DNA from: a virus
Direction: 5' to 3' (one strand)
DNA: 20,036 nucleotides
Virus record (IMG/VR): IMGVR_UViG_3300002835_001422
Coordinates: 1 to 20,036 of that record
Below the pieces are notes generated by a model. It was given only the letters and a program-made list of their open reading frames with translations. It had not been told where the DNA came from and did not search any database. Position numbers and translations under genes: made by a program. Within the stretch, counting starts at the first letter, position 1. Every line of letters begins with the position of its first letter. Below are positions 6,894-13,900 of this stretch, in pieces.

Positions 6894-7818
6894 GCAACAT
6901 ACACTTTGGGTTGAGAAATATCGTTCTCAAAATCTTTCTACATATGTAGGAAATGAACAAATTAAAGGTACTATTTCAAAGTACCTAGAACAGAATGATA
7001 TTCAAAATTTTATTTTCTACGGCCCTGCTGGTACCGGTAAAACTACTCTTGCTAAACTTATTGTTAATAATCTTAATTGCGATTATCTCTATATTAACGC
7101 TTCCGATGAGCGTGGTATTGATACTATTAGGGATAAGGTCCAGGGCTTCTCATCTGTGGCCTCGTTTAAACCTCTTAAAGTTGTTATCTTGGATGAAGCA
7201 GATTTTCTTACAATCCAAGCACAAGCATCATTAAGAAACATTATTGAAACGTTTGCCCGTACTACAAGATTTATCTTAACTTGTAATTATGTTGAGCGTA
7301 TTATTGATCCTCTTCAATCACGCTGCCAGGTACTTAAAATTGTACCTCCATCAAAACAAGATATTGCTTATCATATTATAGACATTCTTAAAAAAGAGAA
7401 TGTTGGGATGGGAGCTGAGGACTTAAAACTAGTTATTAATCAATTTTATCCTGATCTACGTAAAATGCTTAATACACTTCAAATGGGTGTAACAGGTGAT
7501 GAGGTAGTCATTGATAAAAATATATTAGTGTCTAGTAACTACAAAAATCAAGTACTCATGGAATTATGCAAACCAACAACAAAGTCATTTAATAACATTA
7601 GACAGATTATAGCTGATTCTAGTGTTAATGATTTTGAAGAATTATTTAGATTTTTATTTGATAATGTAGATAAATATGCTCCTACAAGTATGGGTGAAGT
7701 TATTATTCATATTGAAGAATATCAATACCATGCTAATTTTAGAATTGATAAAGAAATAAACATTATGGCTTTGATATCTAGAATTTTATCATTAATTTTA
7801 AGTAAAAGAGTAATATGA
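6883..7818 (+). CDS. 44: Clamp-loader large subunit, T4 gp44-like AAA+ ATPase
   Basis: A 311-residue AAA+ protein close to T4 gp44 (319). Walker A is GPAGTGKTT at residues 47-55, Walker B is VVILDEAD with D104-E105, sensor 1 is RFILTCNY, and the arginine-finger SRC motif is S146-R147-C148. The N-terminal WVEKYRSQNLSTYVGNE is the standard clamp-loader opening. With gp62 it opens the gp45 ring and loads it at primer ends using ATP. The start overlaps the previous gene by 11 bases; no later ATG would keep the WVEKYR segment. Codons in the ATPase core (about 7020-7330) look richer in G and C than those of the C-terminal half, which may only reflect conservation. Confidence 0.93.
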   Translation: MSSKQHTLWVEKYRSQNLSTYVGNEQIKGTISKYLEQNDIQNFIFYGPAGTGKTTLAKLIVNNLNCDYLYINASDERGIDTIRDKVQGFSSVASFKPLKVVILDEADFLTIQAQASLRNIIETFARTTRFILTCNYVERIIDPLQSRCQVLKIVPPSKQDIAYHIIDILKKENVGMGAEDLKLVINQFYPDLRKMLNTLQMGVTGDEVVIDKNILVSSNYKNQVLMELCKPTTKSFNNIRQIIADSSVNDFEELFRFLFDNVDKYAPTSMGEVIIHIEEYQYHANFRIDKEINIMALISRILSLILSKRVI

Positions 7819-8012
7819 AAAAATTCATCCACTTTTTTATACTTTGGGTAGCAAGTAACTTATCTGTTCCTTTTTGGATGGTAGGTCATGTTCACCTAAC
7901 TATGAATGTGTATGATGATATTAAAGAAATTATAGCATCATTTGGAATGAATACCTTAGTTGCTGTAGGATTTTATTTAGAATGGAAAAAACATAAAGAA
8001 AATGAAAAATAA
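7815..8012 (+). CDS. Small two-helix membrane protein
   Basis: A 65-residue protein with a basic start (MKK) and a hydrophobic segment at about residues 4-23 containing FILWVASNLSVPFW. A second apolar stretch lies at about 37-54 (IIASFGMNTLVAVGFYL), and a charged tail (EWKKHKENEK) follows. This reads as two membrane passes with the C-terminus probably on the cytoplasmic side. The family is unknown. It sits between the two clamp-loader genes, overlapping the gp44-like stop as ATGA and running 11 bases into the next gene. Small inner-membrane proteins in early phage regions often affect host processes, but no role is visible here. Confidence 0.7.
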   Translation: MKKFIHFFILWVASNLSVPFWMVGHVHLTMNVYDDIKEIIASFGMNTLVAVGFYLEWKKHKENEK

Positions 8013-8244
8013 TCAAATGAACCTTAATTTTGATTTGTCTAAGACAACATCAATGGAAACACCATCAGGTGGTAAAATTTGGAGTCAAGGAGTTATCCTT
8101 CGAAAAGTATCTCGTTTTGTAGTAGGCGCTGATGAAGATGCTCTTATTCCTATTCCTGTATTTTATGATGTAGAAAGTGGAGAAATTTTACTTGAAGCAT
8201 TGCCTAAGGAATTAAGAAAAGAATACGGCGGTGACGATATTTGA
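8002..8244 (+). CDS. Conserved-looking small hypothetical protein
   Basis: An 80-residue protein with a disordered, Asn/Thr-rich first 25 residues and a compact second half (GVILRKVSRFVV, then DALIPIPVFYDVESGEILLEALPKEL). The second half has the look of a small beta domain ending in a short helix. I do not recognise a named family. It starts inside the end of the membrane-protein gene and overlaps the next start by 14 bases, so it belongs to the same coupled string of clamp-loader-region genes. Confidence 0.7.
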   Translation: MKNNQMNLNFDLSKTTSMETPSGGKIWSQGVILRKVSRFVVGADEDALIPIPVFYDVESGEILLEALPKELRKEYGGDDI

Positions 8245-8650
8245 TTGGTTAAAAGAAATCACCACTAATAAAACGTCCTGGTCTTCTTTTACGGAAGACC
8301 AGCAAGAGTCATTTAACTCTTATATGGTTCATAGATTTGTAAGTATGTATGAAGGATACACTGAGGTTGCAAATTTTGGCCAAAGAATACCCTACCCTGA
8401 TAAAGAAAAAACTTATAAATACTATTGTTCTATGTTACCTAAAAAGAATGTCTTCCTCAAATACATCAAAACTTCAAAAAAGAAGCCTAGCAACTCACTA
8501 CTACAACATGTAGCTAATTTTTACACTATATCATTAGGTGAGGCTGAGGATTATTTATACATTCTTAAAAAAGAAGGAGTAGAATACATTCTTGAAAAAT
8601 CAGGAATTGATGAAAAAGAAATTAAAAAGTTATTAAAAGAAATCCAATGA
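8231..8650 (+). CDS. 62: Probable clamp-loader small subunit, T4 gp62-like (GTG start)
   Basis: A 139-residue protein whose pattern matches the short gp62 proteins I recall from T4-like cyanophages. It opens FDWLKEI, then has FNSYMVHRFVSMY, an AN dipeptide, the MLPKKNVFLKYIK segment (compare the IR-KRFSKW-K pattern in cyanophages), and a helix with FYTISLGEAEDYLYIL before an acidic/basic C-terminal helix. gp62 has no ATPase motifs; it completes the gp44/gp62 loader, and gene 62 follows 44 in T4-like phages, here with two small genes between. The start is GTG at 8231; the next in-frame ATG is about 31 codons later and would remove the FDWL opening. A 9-bp inverted repeat at 8278-8302 lies within it. 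The assignment is inference from pattern and position. Confidence 0.6.
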   Translation: MTIFDWLKEITTNKTSWSSFTEDQQESFNSYMVHRFVSMYEGYTEVANFGQRIPYPDKEKTYKYYCSMLPKKNVFLKYIKTSKKKPSNSLLQHVANFYTISLGEAEDYLYILKKEGVEYILEKSGIDEKEIKKLLKEIQ

Positions 8651-8901
8651 CAAAAAACAGTGATTTAGGTTTTAGAGGAGAACATCCAAAAACAAGAACC
8701 ATAATTGAAACAGACTCAATTGTAGACTCAGTTATTGATGAGCATATTAAAAGGGCTGAGATGGGTAAAAACAAGTATAACAATACTTTAGATAGAACAG
8801 ATTTATCTGTATTAGACTATCTACAACATGCTAAAGAAGAAGCAATGGATTTAGCTCTATATCTAGAGAAAACAATCCAGATGCTTAAAGGTAAAAAATA
8901 A
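8647..8901 (+). CDS. MazG-like helical phage protein (putative nucleotide pyrophosphohydrolase-related)
   Basis: An 84-residue, nearly all-helical protein with a KY-N-TLDRTDLS turn, then LDYLQHAKEEAMDLALYLE. Many phages carry a small protein with the pattern KYG-x4-R-x-DL ... LQH-x2-EE-x-MD-x3-YLE. The EE-x2-D spacing recalls the metal-binding helices of MazG/all-alpha NTP pyrophosphatases, enzymes that remove particular nucleotides. The conserved glycine after KY is asparagine here. Whether it is catalytic is unknown; only one half of a MazG-type acidic set is obvious. It starts in an ATGA overlap with the gp62-like gene and precedes the PD-(D/E)XK nuclease gene. Confidence 0.55.
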   Translation: MTKNSDLGFRGEHPKTRTIIETDSIVDSVIDEHIKRAEMGKNKYNNTLDRTDLSVLDYLQHAKEEAMDLALYLEKTIQMLKGKK

Positions 8902-8904
8902 GTT

Positions 8905-9858
8905 TTGAGTAAAAAGAAAAAAATACCTGCAATTGTAAAACAAATCAAACAACATACTCTAAAGGAAATTAATTATGCTACTGAAAAAGCAATTTCCTAT
9001 AGTCAAATGTCTATGTTTTTGTCTTGCCCTCGTAAATGGTCTTTACAATATAGAGACGGTTATTATACATCTGAACAGTCTATTCATATGACATTCGGAA
9101 CTGCACTACATGAGGTTATACAACACTATATAACAACTATATACAATATTAGTGGTGCTGAAGCGGACCGAATTAATTTAGAAGAATATTTTGAGGAACG
9201 CTTTAGAGAAACATATTTAAAAGATTATAAATCTAATAAAAATGTTCATTTTAGTGATCCTGTTGAAATGAGAGAGTTTTATGAAGATGGTTTAGCTATT
9301 TTAAATTTTGTAAAGAAAAAACGAAGTGGGTATTTTGGTAAACAAGGATGGTTTTTAGTGGGCTGTGAAGTACCTCTATTACTTAATCCTCATTCTGAAT
9401 TTAGAACTATCTTATATAAAGGCTACTTGGATGTTGTTTTGTATCATGAACCAACTAATACTTTTAAAATTATAGATATTAAAACATCTAGAAGCGGTTG
9501 GGATGATAAAACTAAAAAAGATGAAACTAAACAACTCCAATTAGTCCTTTATAAAAAGTTTTATAGTAAACAATTTGGAGTACCTGAAGACAATATTGAA
9601 ATAGAATTTTTTATTGTTAAAAGAAAAATATGGGAAGAATCACCATTTCCAATATCTAGGATTCAAGAATACACTCCTGCTAGTGGTAAAATTAAAATGG
9701 GTAAAGCAACTAACACTATTAATTCATTTATAGAAGAAGTATTTAACCATGATGGTTCATATAAAGATAAAGTATTTGAACCAAACCCATCAAAATGGAA
9801 CTGCATGTATTGTCCTTTTAAAAATAAAAAAGAACTTTGTACTGCTAGTATATCTTAA
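8905..9858 (+). CDS. PD-(D/E)XK nuclease, RecB/Cas4-like with predicted Fe-S cluster (TTG start)
   Basis: A 317-residue nuclease of the PDDEXK_1 type. The opening SYSQMSMFLSCPRKW contains C41. The active-site set is H69 (FGTALHE), D176 (GYLDVV), D191-x-K193 (IIDIKTS) and the Q212-x3-Y216 motif. Three cysteines, C300, C303 and C312 (C-x2-C-x8-C), lie at the C-terminus. One N-terminal plus three C-terminal cysteines is the arrangement that holds a 4Fe-4S cluster in Cas4 and AddB. Such phage enzymes act as DNA exonucleases in recombination, repair or host DNA degradation. No cas1 or cas2 is nearby, so a CRISPR role is not indicated. The start is TTG at 8905, three bases after the previous stop (TAAgttTTG), a spacing repeated with ATG at 18266. 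Confidence 0.87.
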   Translation: MSKKKKIPAIVKQIKQHTLKEINYATEKAISYSQMSMFLSCPRKWSLQYRDGYYTSEQSIHMTFGTALHEVIQHYITTIYNISGAEADRINLEEYFEERFRETYLKDYKSNKNVHFSDPVEMREFYEDGLAILNFVKKKRSGYFGKQGWFLVGCEVPLLLNPHSEFRTILYKGYLDVVLYHEPTNTFKIIDIKTSRSGWDDKTKKDETKQLQLVLYKKFYSKQFGVPEDNIEIEFFIVKRKIWEESPFPISRIQEYTPASGKIKMGKATNTINSFIEEVFNHDGSYKDKVFEPNPSKWNCMYCPFKNKKELCTASIS

Positions 9859-9899
9859 GGAATCTGTAGATATTTATATATGATATTAAAATAAAAGCT
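9859..9899 (+). promoter_or_regulatory. Gap with GATATT direct repeat, possible control region of the RHH/glycan unit
   Basis: This 41-nt gap separates the nuclease gene from the ribbon-helix-helix gene and the long glycan unit. It contains GATATT at 9869-9874 and again at 9882-9887, 13 nt apart, within a very AT-rich run. It lacks the TTG at the spacing seen in the other candidate promoters. Direct repeats are typical ribbon-helix-helix operators, so autoregulation is conceivable, but six-base repeats in AT-rich DNA are weak evidence. Confidence 0.25.
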
Positions 9900-10094
9900 A
9901 TGACAAATAAAAAGGATATGACATTAACCTCTGTGAAAGTACAGAGTGAGTTATTTGAGGATTTCAAGATTGCATGTGTTAAGTACAAATTTTCTTTACA
10001 AAAACTTGCTGACCGCACTATTCATTTGTATCTTACAGATGAAGATTTTAGAAAAAAAGTTCATTCACACAACAACCTAGAAATTAAAAACTAA
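9900..10094 (+). CDS. Ribbon-helix-helix-like small DNA-binding protein
   Basis: A 64-residue protein fitting the Arc/MetJ ribbon-helix-helix plan. There is a beta strand with alternating residues (TLTSVKVQSE), a first helix (LFEDFKIACVKYK), a turn with FSLQ, and a second helix (KLADRTIHLYL). A short charged tail (DEDFRKKVHSHNN) follows. Such proteins dimerise through the strand and use it to read the DNA major groove, usually as small repressors. It stands first in a string of genes leading directly into the glycosyltransferase cassette, seven bases before the first of them, so it could regulate that unit or itself. The RHH call is by pattern only. Confidence 0.6.
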   Translation: MTNKKDMTLTSVKVQSELFEDFKIACVKYKFSLQKLADRTIHLYLTDEDFRKKVHSHNNLEIKN

Positions 10095-10101
10095 AAAATA
10101 C

Positions 10102-11535
10102 ATGAATTCAAGTTTTGCTTACTTACCTCCTGATAAGAGGAAGAAAATTATGCTTATCTGTGATGACATTAGAGTTACTTCTGGTGTAGCAACAGTAGCC
10201 AAAGAAATTGTAATCCACACTGCTCAACATTTTAATTGGGTTAATTTAGGAGGTGCCATTACACATCCAGAAGCAGGTCAACGTTTAGATCTATCTCAAT
10301 CAACAAATGACATTACCGGACTAACTGATTCATCCGTAGTAATGTATCCTGTAAATGAATATGGCAATTCAGACATTTTAAGACAATTGATTAAAATTGA
10401 ACAGCCAGATGCTATTATGTTGATTACTGATCCTCGTTACTTTGTTTGGTTGTTTGCTATGGAAAATGAAATTCGTAAGTCAATTCCAATTACTTACCTA
10501 AACATTTGGGATGACTACCCAGCACCATTATATAACTTACCGTATTATGAAGCTTGTGATTTGCTGATGGGTATTTCAAAACAAACAGTAAATATTAATA
10601 AGCTTGTTTTAGGTGATAAAGCAGATAAAAAAATTATTAAATATGTTCCTCATGGACTGAATCATGAAGTCTTTAAACCATTAGATAAAAAGGATTCTAA
10701 ATTAGTAGAATTTAAGAAAAATTTATTTAAAGGTAAAGAATATGATTTTGCTTTATTCTTTAATTCAAGAAACATTCGTCGCAAACAAATTCCAGATACA
10801 ATGTTAGCTTATAGGTATTTTATTGATCAGTTGCCTATTGAACAAGCTAAAAAATGTGTGTTGGTACTTCATACTGAACGAATAAGTGATCATGGTACTG
10901 ATTTAGAAGCTGTTATTGAGTTGATATTGAATGGAGATCAATATAATGTCATTTTTACTGATGCTAGATTTGATCCAACCCATATGAATATGTTATATAA
11001 TAGTACAGATTGTCAAATTTTATTAACATCTAATGAAGGATGGGGATTAAGTTTAACAGAAGCAATTCTATCAGGTAACCCAATCATTGCAAACGTGACT
11101 GGGGGTATGCAAGATCAAATGGGATTTGAAGATGAAAATGGAGAATGGTTTACACCTTCACCAGAAATTCCTTCAAATCATAAAGGTACTTATAAAAAAC
11201 ATAAAGAATGGGCCTATCCAGTATTTCCTTCATCACGTACACTTGTAGGTTCACCTCCAACTCCTTACATTTGGGATGACACTTGCCGTCCTGAAGACGC
11301 TGCTGAACAAATCATGAATGTGTATAAATTAACTCCTGAAGAACGTAAAGTTCAAGGTTTAAAAGGTAGAGAATGGGCTATAAATGAAGCTGGATTTACT
11401 GGAGAAACTCAAGGTAAAAGAGTAATTGAAGCATTTGATGAGTTATTTTCTACTTGGCAACCAAGAGAAAGATTTGAACTTATTAATGCTACTGAAGCTA
11501 AAGATAGAATTATTAATCATAAATTATTATATTAA
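10102..11535 (+). CDS. Glycosyltransferase, GT-B fold, GT4-like
   Basis: A 477-residue two-domain glycosyltransferase. The N-terminal domain opens KIMLICDDIRVTSGVATVAKEI, the strand-turn-helix typical of the acceptor domain (GG/SG-VA loop). The C-terminal domain has the sugar-nucleotide motif E312-GWGLSLT-E320, an E-x7-E pattern, followed by GNPIIANVTGGMQDQM. YLNIWDDYPAP and VPHGLNHEVF in the linker are also family-like (compare PNGVD-x-x-x-F). Expected role is retaining transfer of a sugar from an NDP-sugar to a glycan or protein. It is the first enzyme of the cassette, preceded by the RHH gene and followed four bases later by another GT4-like gene. Donor and acceptor cannot be read from the sequence. 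Confidence 0.85.
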   Translation: MNSSFAYLPPDKRKKIMLICDDIRVTSGVATVAKEIVIHTAQHFNWVNLGGAITHPEAGQRLDLSQSTNDITGLTDSSVVMYPVNEYGNSDILRQLIKIEQPDAIMLITDPRYFVWLFAMENEIRKSIPITYLNIWDDYPAPLYNLPYYEACDLLMGISKQTVNINKLVLGDKADKKIIKYVPHGLNHEVFKPLDKKDSKLVEFKKNLFKGKEYDFALFFNSRNIRRKQIPDTMLAYRYFIDQLPIEQAKKCVLVLHTERISDHGTDLEAVIELILNGDQYNVIFTDARFDPTHMNMLYNSTDCQILLTSNEGWGLSLTEAILSGNPIIANVTGGMQDQMGFEDENGEWFTPSPEIPSNHKGTYKKHKEWAYPVFPSSRTLVGSPPTPYIWDDTCRPEDAAEQIMNVYKLTPEERKVQGLKGREWAINEAGFTGETQGKRVIEAFDELFSTWQPRERFELINATEAKDRIINHKLLY

Positions 11536-11539
11536 AAAA

Positions 11540-12847
11540 ATGAAACCGTTATTTGTAATTAGTTGTCCATTTGATACTTTCTCTGGGTATGGAGCACGAA
11601 GCAGAGATTTAGTTAAATCTATTATAGAAACTAATAAATATGAAGTAAAACTTTTATCTCAACGATGGGGAAATACACCTTTTGGATTCTGTAAATCTAA
11701 TCTAGAATGGGAGTTTTTACTAAATCATATGATTACTAATCCAACAAACCATCAACAACCTGATATTTGGATGCAGATTACTGTTCCAAATGAATTTCAA
11801 CCTATAGGAAAGTTTAATATTGGAGTTACAGCAGGTATTGAAAGTGATATTTGTCCTGGGGATTGGGTTGAAGGTATTAATAGAATGGATTTAACTCTTA
11901 CTTCATCTAATCACTCTAAAAAAGTATTTGAAGACTGTGTATTTGAAAAAAGAAATAAACAAACAAATGTTTTAGAATCTACTATTAAAATAGAAAAGCC
12001 TATTGAAGTATTGTTTGAAGGAGCTAACACTAATGTTTATAAAATATTAGATAAAATACCTCAAAGTGAATTATATACTTCATTGATGGGTATTAAAGAA
12101 AAATTTGCTTATTTGTTTGTAGGACATTGGATGGAAGGCGATATGGGTGAGGATAGAAAGAATGTTGGTTTGTTAGTTAAAGCGTTTTTTGAAACGTTTA
12201 AAAATAAAATGAATAAACCTGCTTTAATTTTAAAAACATCTCAAGTAAGTTCATCTTATTATGATAGAGAGGAAATTCTTAAGAAAATTAAGAAAATTAA
12301 GAAAACAGTAAACTCTAAAAACTTACCTAACATATATCTTTTACATGGTGAATTCTCAGATGAAGAAATGAATGAACTTTATAACCATCCAAAAGTAAAA
12401 GCAATGGTTAATTTAACTAAAGGAGAAGGTTTTGGTCGTCCATTGCTTGAATTTAGTTTAACTAAAAAACCTATCATTTGTTCTGGATGGTCAGGCCAAA
12501 TTGATTTCTTAGATTCTAAATTAACTTGTTTATTAGGAGGTCAATTAACTAATGTTCATCCAAGCACTAAAAATCAGTTCCTGTTACCTGAATCAAAATG
12601 GTTCACTGTAGACCCTGGTCAAACTGGTTTTTATTTAAAAGATGTTTTTGAAAATTATAAAAACTATACTGAGAATGCTAAACGCTTAGCTAGTAAAAAT
12701 AAAAATAATTTTAGTTGGGATGCTATGAAGGAAAAAGTAGATGAATTACTTATTAAATATATTCCTGAGTTTCCTAAAGAAGTTAAACTAGCATTACCTC
12801 AACTTAAAAAAATTGAAATACCTAAATTAAAAAAGATAAATGGATAA
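11540..12847 (+). CDS. Glycosyltransferase, GT-B fold, GT4-like, second copy type
   Basis: A 435-residue glycosyltransferase beginning MKPLFVISCPFDTFSGYGARSRDL, with the SGYG loop of GT4 acceptor domains. The donor-site motif is E296-GFGRPLL-E304 (E-x7-E), followed by KPIICSGWSGQIDFL. I preferred the ATG at 11540 over an in-frame ATG at 11426, which would add 38 residues overlapping the previous gene. The 11540 start follows TATATTAA and four bases, as at the polymerase gene, though no TTG lies at the right distance upstream. Residues near 248-256 come from a 9-bp repeat encoding KKI units, and the last 25 residues are a Lys/Pro/Leu-rich tail that could bind membranes or partners. It is diverged from the previous GT4-like protein rather than a recent duplicate. 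Confidence 0.85.
   Translation: MKPLFVISCPFDTFSGYGARSRDLVKSIIETNKYEVKLLSQRWGNTPFGFCKSNLEWEFLLNHMITNPTNHQQPDIWMQITVPNEFQPIGKFNIGVTAGIESDICPGDWVEGINRMDLTLTSSNHSKKVFEDCVFEKRNKQTNVLESTIKIEKPIEVLFEGANTNVYKILDKIPQSELYTSLMGIKEKFAYLFVGHWMEGDMGEDRKNVGLLVKAFFETFKNKMNKPALILKTSQVSSSYYDREEILKKIKKIKKTVNSKNLPNIYLLHGEFSDEEMNELYNHPKVKAMVNLTKGEGFGRPLLEFSLTKKPIICSGWSGQIDFLDSKLTCLLGGQLTNVHPSTKNQFLLPESKWFTVDPGQTGFYLKDVFENYKNYTENAKRLASKNKNNFSWDAMKEKVDELLIKYIPEFPKEVKLALPQLKKIEIPKLKKING
12281..12307 (+). repeat. Three tandem 9-bp units encoding KKI-KKI-KKT
   Basis: AAGAAAATT occurs twice in a row from 12281, followed by AAGAAAACA, all in frame inside the second GT4-like gene. Unit loss or gain would keep the reading frame. 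The segment codes for a strongly basic helix on the protein surface. It may simply be low complexity. Confidence 0.6.
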
Positions 12848-13295
12848 TTTAATAATTTGTGACCGCTGCGGCTCAGACGCATGTTACGTAGATGAAGTAA
12901 ACCAAGACATTAAAACCTATTTTTGTTATGGTTGTGGTTTCCAAACAAATTCATTAATGGTTGAAGATGGAGAGTTTTTAACTCAACAAAAAGAAATACT
13001 ACCTGAACTTTATAAAGATTTATTCCATAAAGATGAAAAAGGTAAAGTATGGATGCCATCAGCTATCAACTTACATGAAAAAGGAATGATTTTTGCTAAC
13101 GGAGCCTCTGCTTTTAACTGGCATTGGTCAGCAGTAAAATCAGTACCAGTTAAAGAAGAAGAAAAACATAAATACCCTAATCCTAAAAAACCAGGTGAAC
13201 ATTATAAATTCAGAATGGATATGGACACTATAAAAAACTTTAGTGAAAAGGAATTTATGGATGCCCTCTCATACATTGGAGTTATACCAGAATGA
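12840..13295 (+). CDS. Zinc-ribbon protein of unknown function in the glycan cassette
   Basis: A 151-residue protein with an N-terminal zinc ribbon. C7-x2-C10 (ICDRCG) pairs with FCYGCGF about 20 residues later, like a minimal C4 ribbon. The rest has a WMPSAIN strand, a GMIFANG turn, a WHW aromatic cluster and a long helix near the C-terminus (SEKEFMDALSYIG). The visible domains are not catalytic. It overlaps the preceding glycosyltransferase by eight bases and the following one by ATGA, so it is translated as part of the cassette. A role in glycan synthesis is only guilt by association; conserved phage zinc-ribbon proteins of this kind are usually unannotated. Confidence 0.7.
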   Translation: MDNLIICDRCGSDACYVDEVNQDIKTYFCYGCGFQTNSLMVEDGEFLTQQKEILPELYKDLFHKDEKGKVWMPSAINLHEKGMIFANGASAFNWHWSAVKSVPVKEEEKHKYPNPKKPGEHYKFRMDMDTIKNFSEKEFMDALSYIGVIPE

Positions 13296-13900
13296 TTAGC
13301 CTAGCAATCACTGTATGTAACGAACATCAGGAGTTAGAGACGTTACTTGATTATCTTCAAGAACGTGCTCTATCACCTGAGTATGAAATCGTAGTCCAAA
13401 TTGATCAGGATAATCATACTAAAGAAGTAGTAAGTGTTATTCTTGATAGAGGAATAAAACATTGGTTTTATCCTTTAAATAAAGATTTTGCTTCATATAA
13501 AAATGAATTAACAAAACACTGTTTAGGAGAATTTATCTTTCAGATTGACGCTGATGAATTAATAGCTCTTGAAATGTTAGAATTACTTCCTCAAATTCTT
13601 AAAGCCAATCCAGAAGTTGATTTGTATTATGTTCCTAGAATTAATACAGTAAGTGGTATTACATCAGAACATATACAAAAATGGGGTTGGAAATATGAAA
13701 ATGAAAGAGTAAATTGGCCTGATTATCAAACACGAATTTATAGAAATGTTCCTGAAATTAAATGGAGGAATGCGGTTCATGAAGTGATTGAAGGTCATAA
13801 ACGTTTCACTGTACTGCCTGCAGTTGATGAGTTAGCTTTAATTCATCCAAAAACTATTGAAAAACAAGAAAAACAAAACCAGTTTTATAATACGTTATGA
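13292..13900 (+). CDS. Glycosyltransferase, GT2-like (GT-A fold), short
   Basis: A 202-residue protein with the GT2 opening MISLAITVCNEHQELETLL, where the usual TxNR/E loop is TVCNE. It has VQIDQDN at the nucleotide site and the metal-binding D86-A-D88-E (FIFQIDADE). The region with WPDYQTRIYRN and WRNAVHEVIEG matches GT2 proteins of the SunS/lipooligosaccharide type, in which an RxxR and a HE follow the DXD strand. It is shorter than most GT2 enzymes, as if reduced to the catalytic core. It is joined on both sides by ATGA overlaps. It probably transfers a hexose with inversion; the acceptor is unknown. Confidence 0.85.
   Translation: MISLAITVCNEHQELETLLDYLQERALSPEYEIVVQIDQDNHTKEVVSVILDRGIKHWFYPLNKDFASYKNELTKHCLGEFIFQIDADELIALEMLELLPQILKANPEVDLYYVPRINTVSGITSEHIQKWGWKYENERVNWPDYQTRIYRNVPEIKWRNAVHEVIEGHKRFTVLPAVDELALIHPKTIEKQEKQNQFYNTL

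Noticed and set aside
6995-7234. Leucine/isoleucine-rich reading frame inside the clamp-loader gene
   Set aside because: It is an out-of-frame reading of the Walker A to Walker B region, and its hydrophobicity is a by-product of AT-rich codons.
8278-8302. Perfect 9-bp inverted repeat CTGGTCTTC / GAAGACCAG with 7-nt loop
   Set aside because: It lies inside a coding sequence with no T-tract after it, and a stem of this size is expected about once by chance in 20 kb when all loop lengths are allowed.
8905-9858. Possible CRISPR-Cas locus because of the Cas4-like nuclease
   Set aside because: No cas1, cas2, effector gene or repeat-spacer array is visible anywhere in the window.
11426-11539. N-terminal extension of the second GT4-like protein from an upstream ATG
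   Set aside because: It would overlap the previous gene by over 100 bases; the protein has a normal GT-B opening at ATG 11540.
13276-13291. GGAG before the start at 13292 as a Shine-Dalgarno site
   Set aside because: It is too far from the ATG and is explained by coding sequence; other starts lack such a motif.
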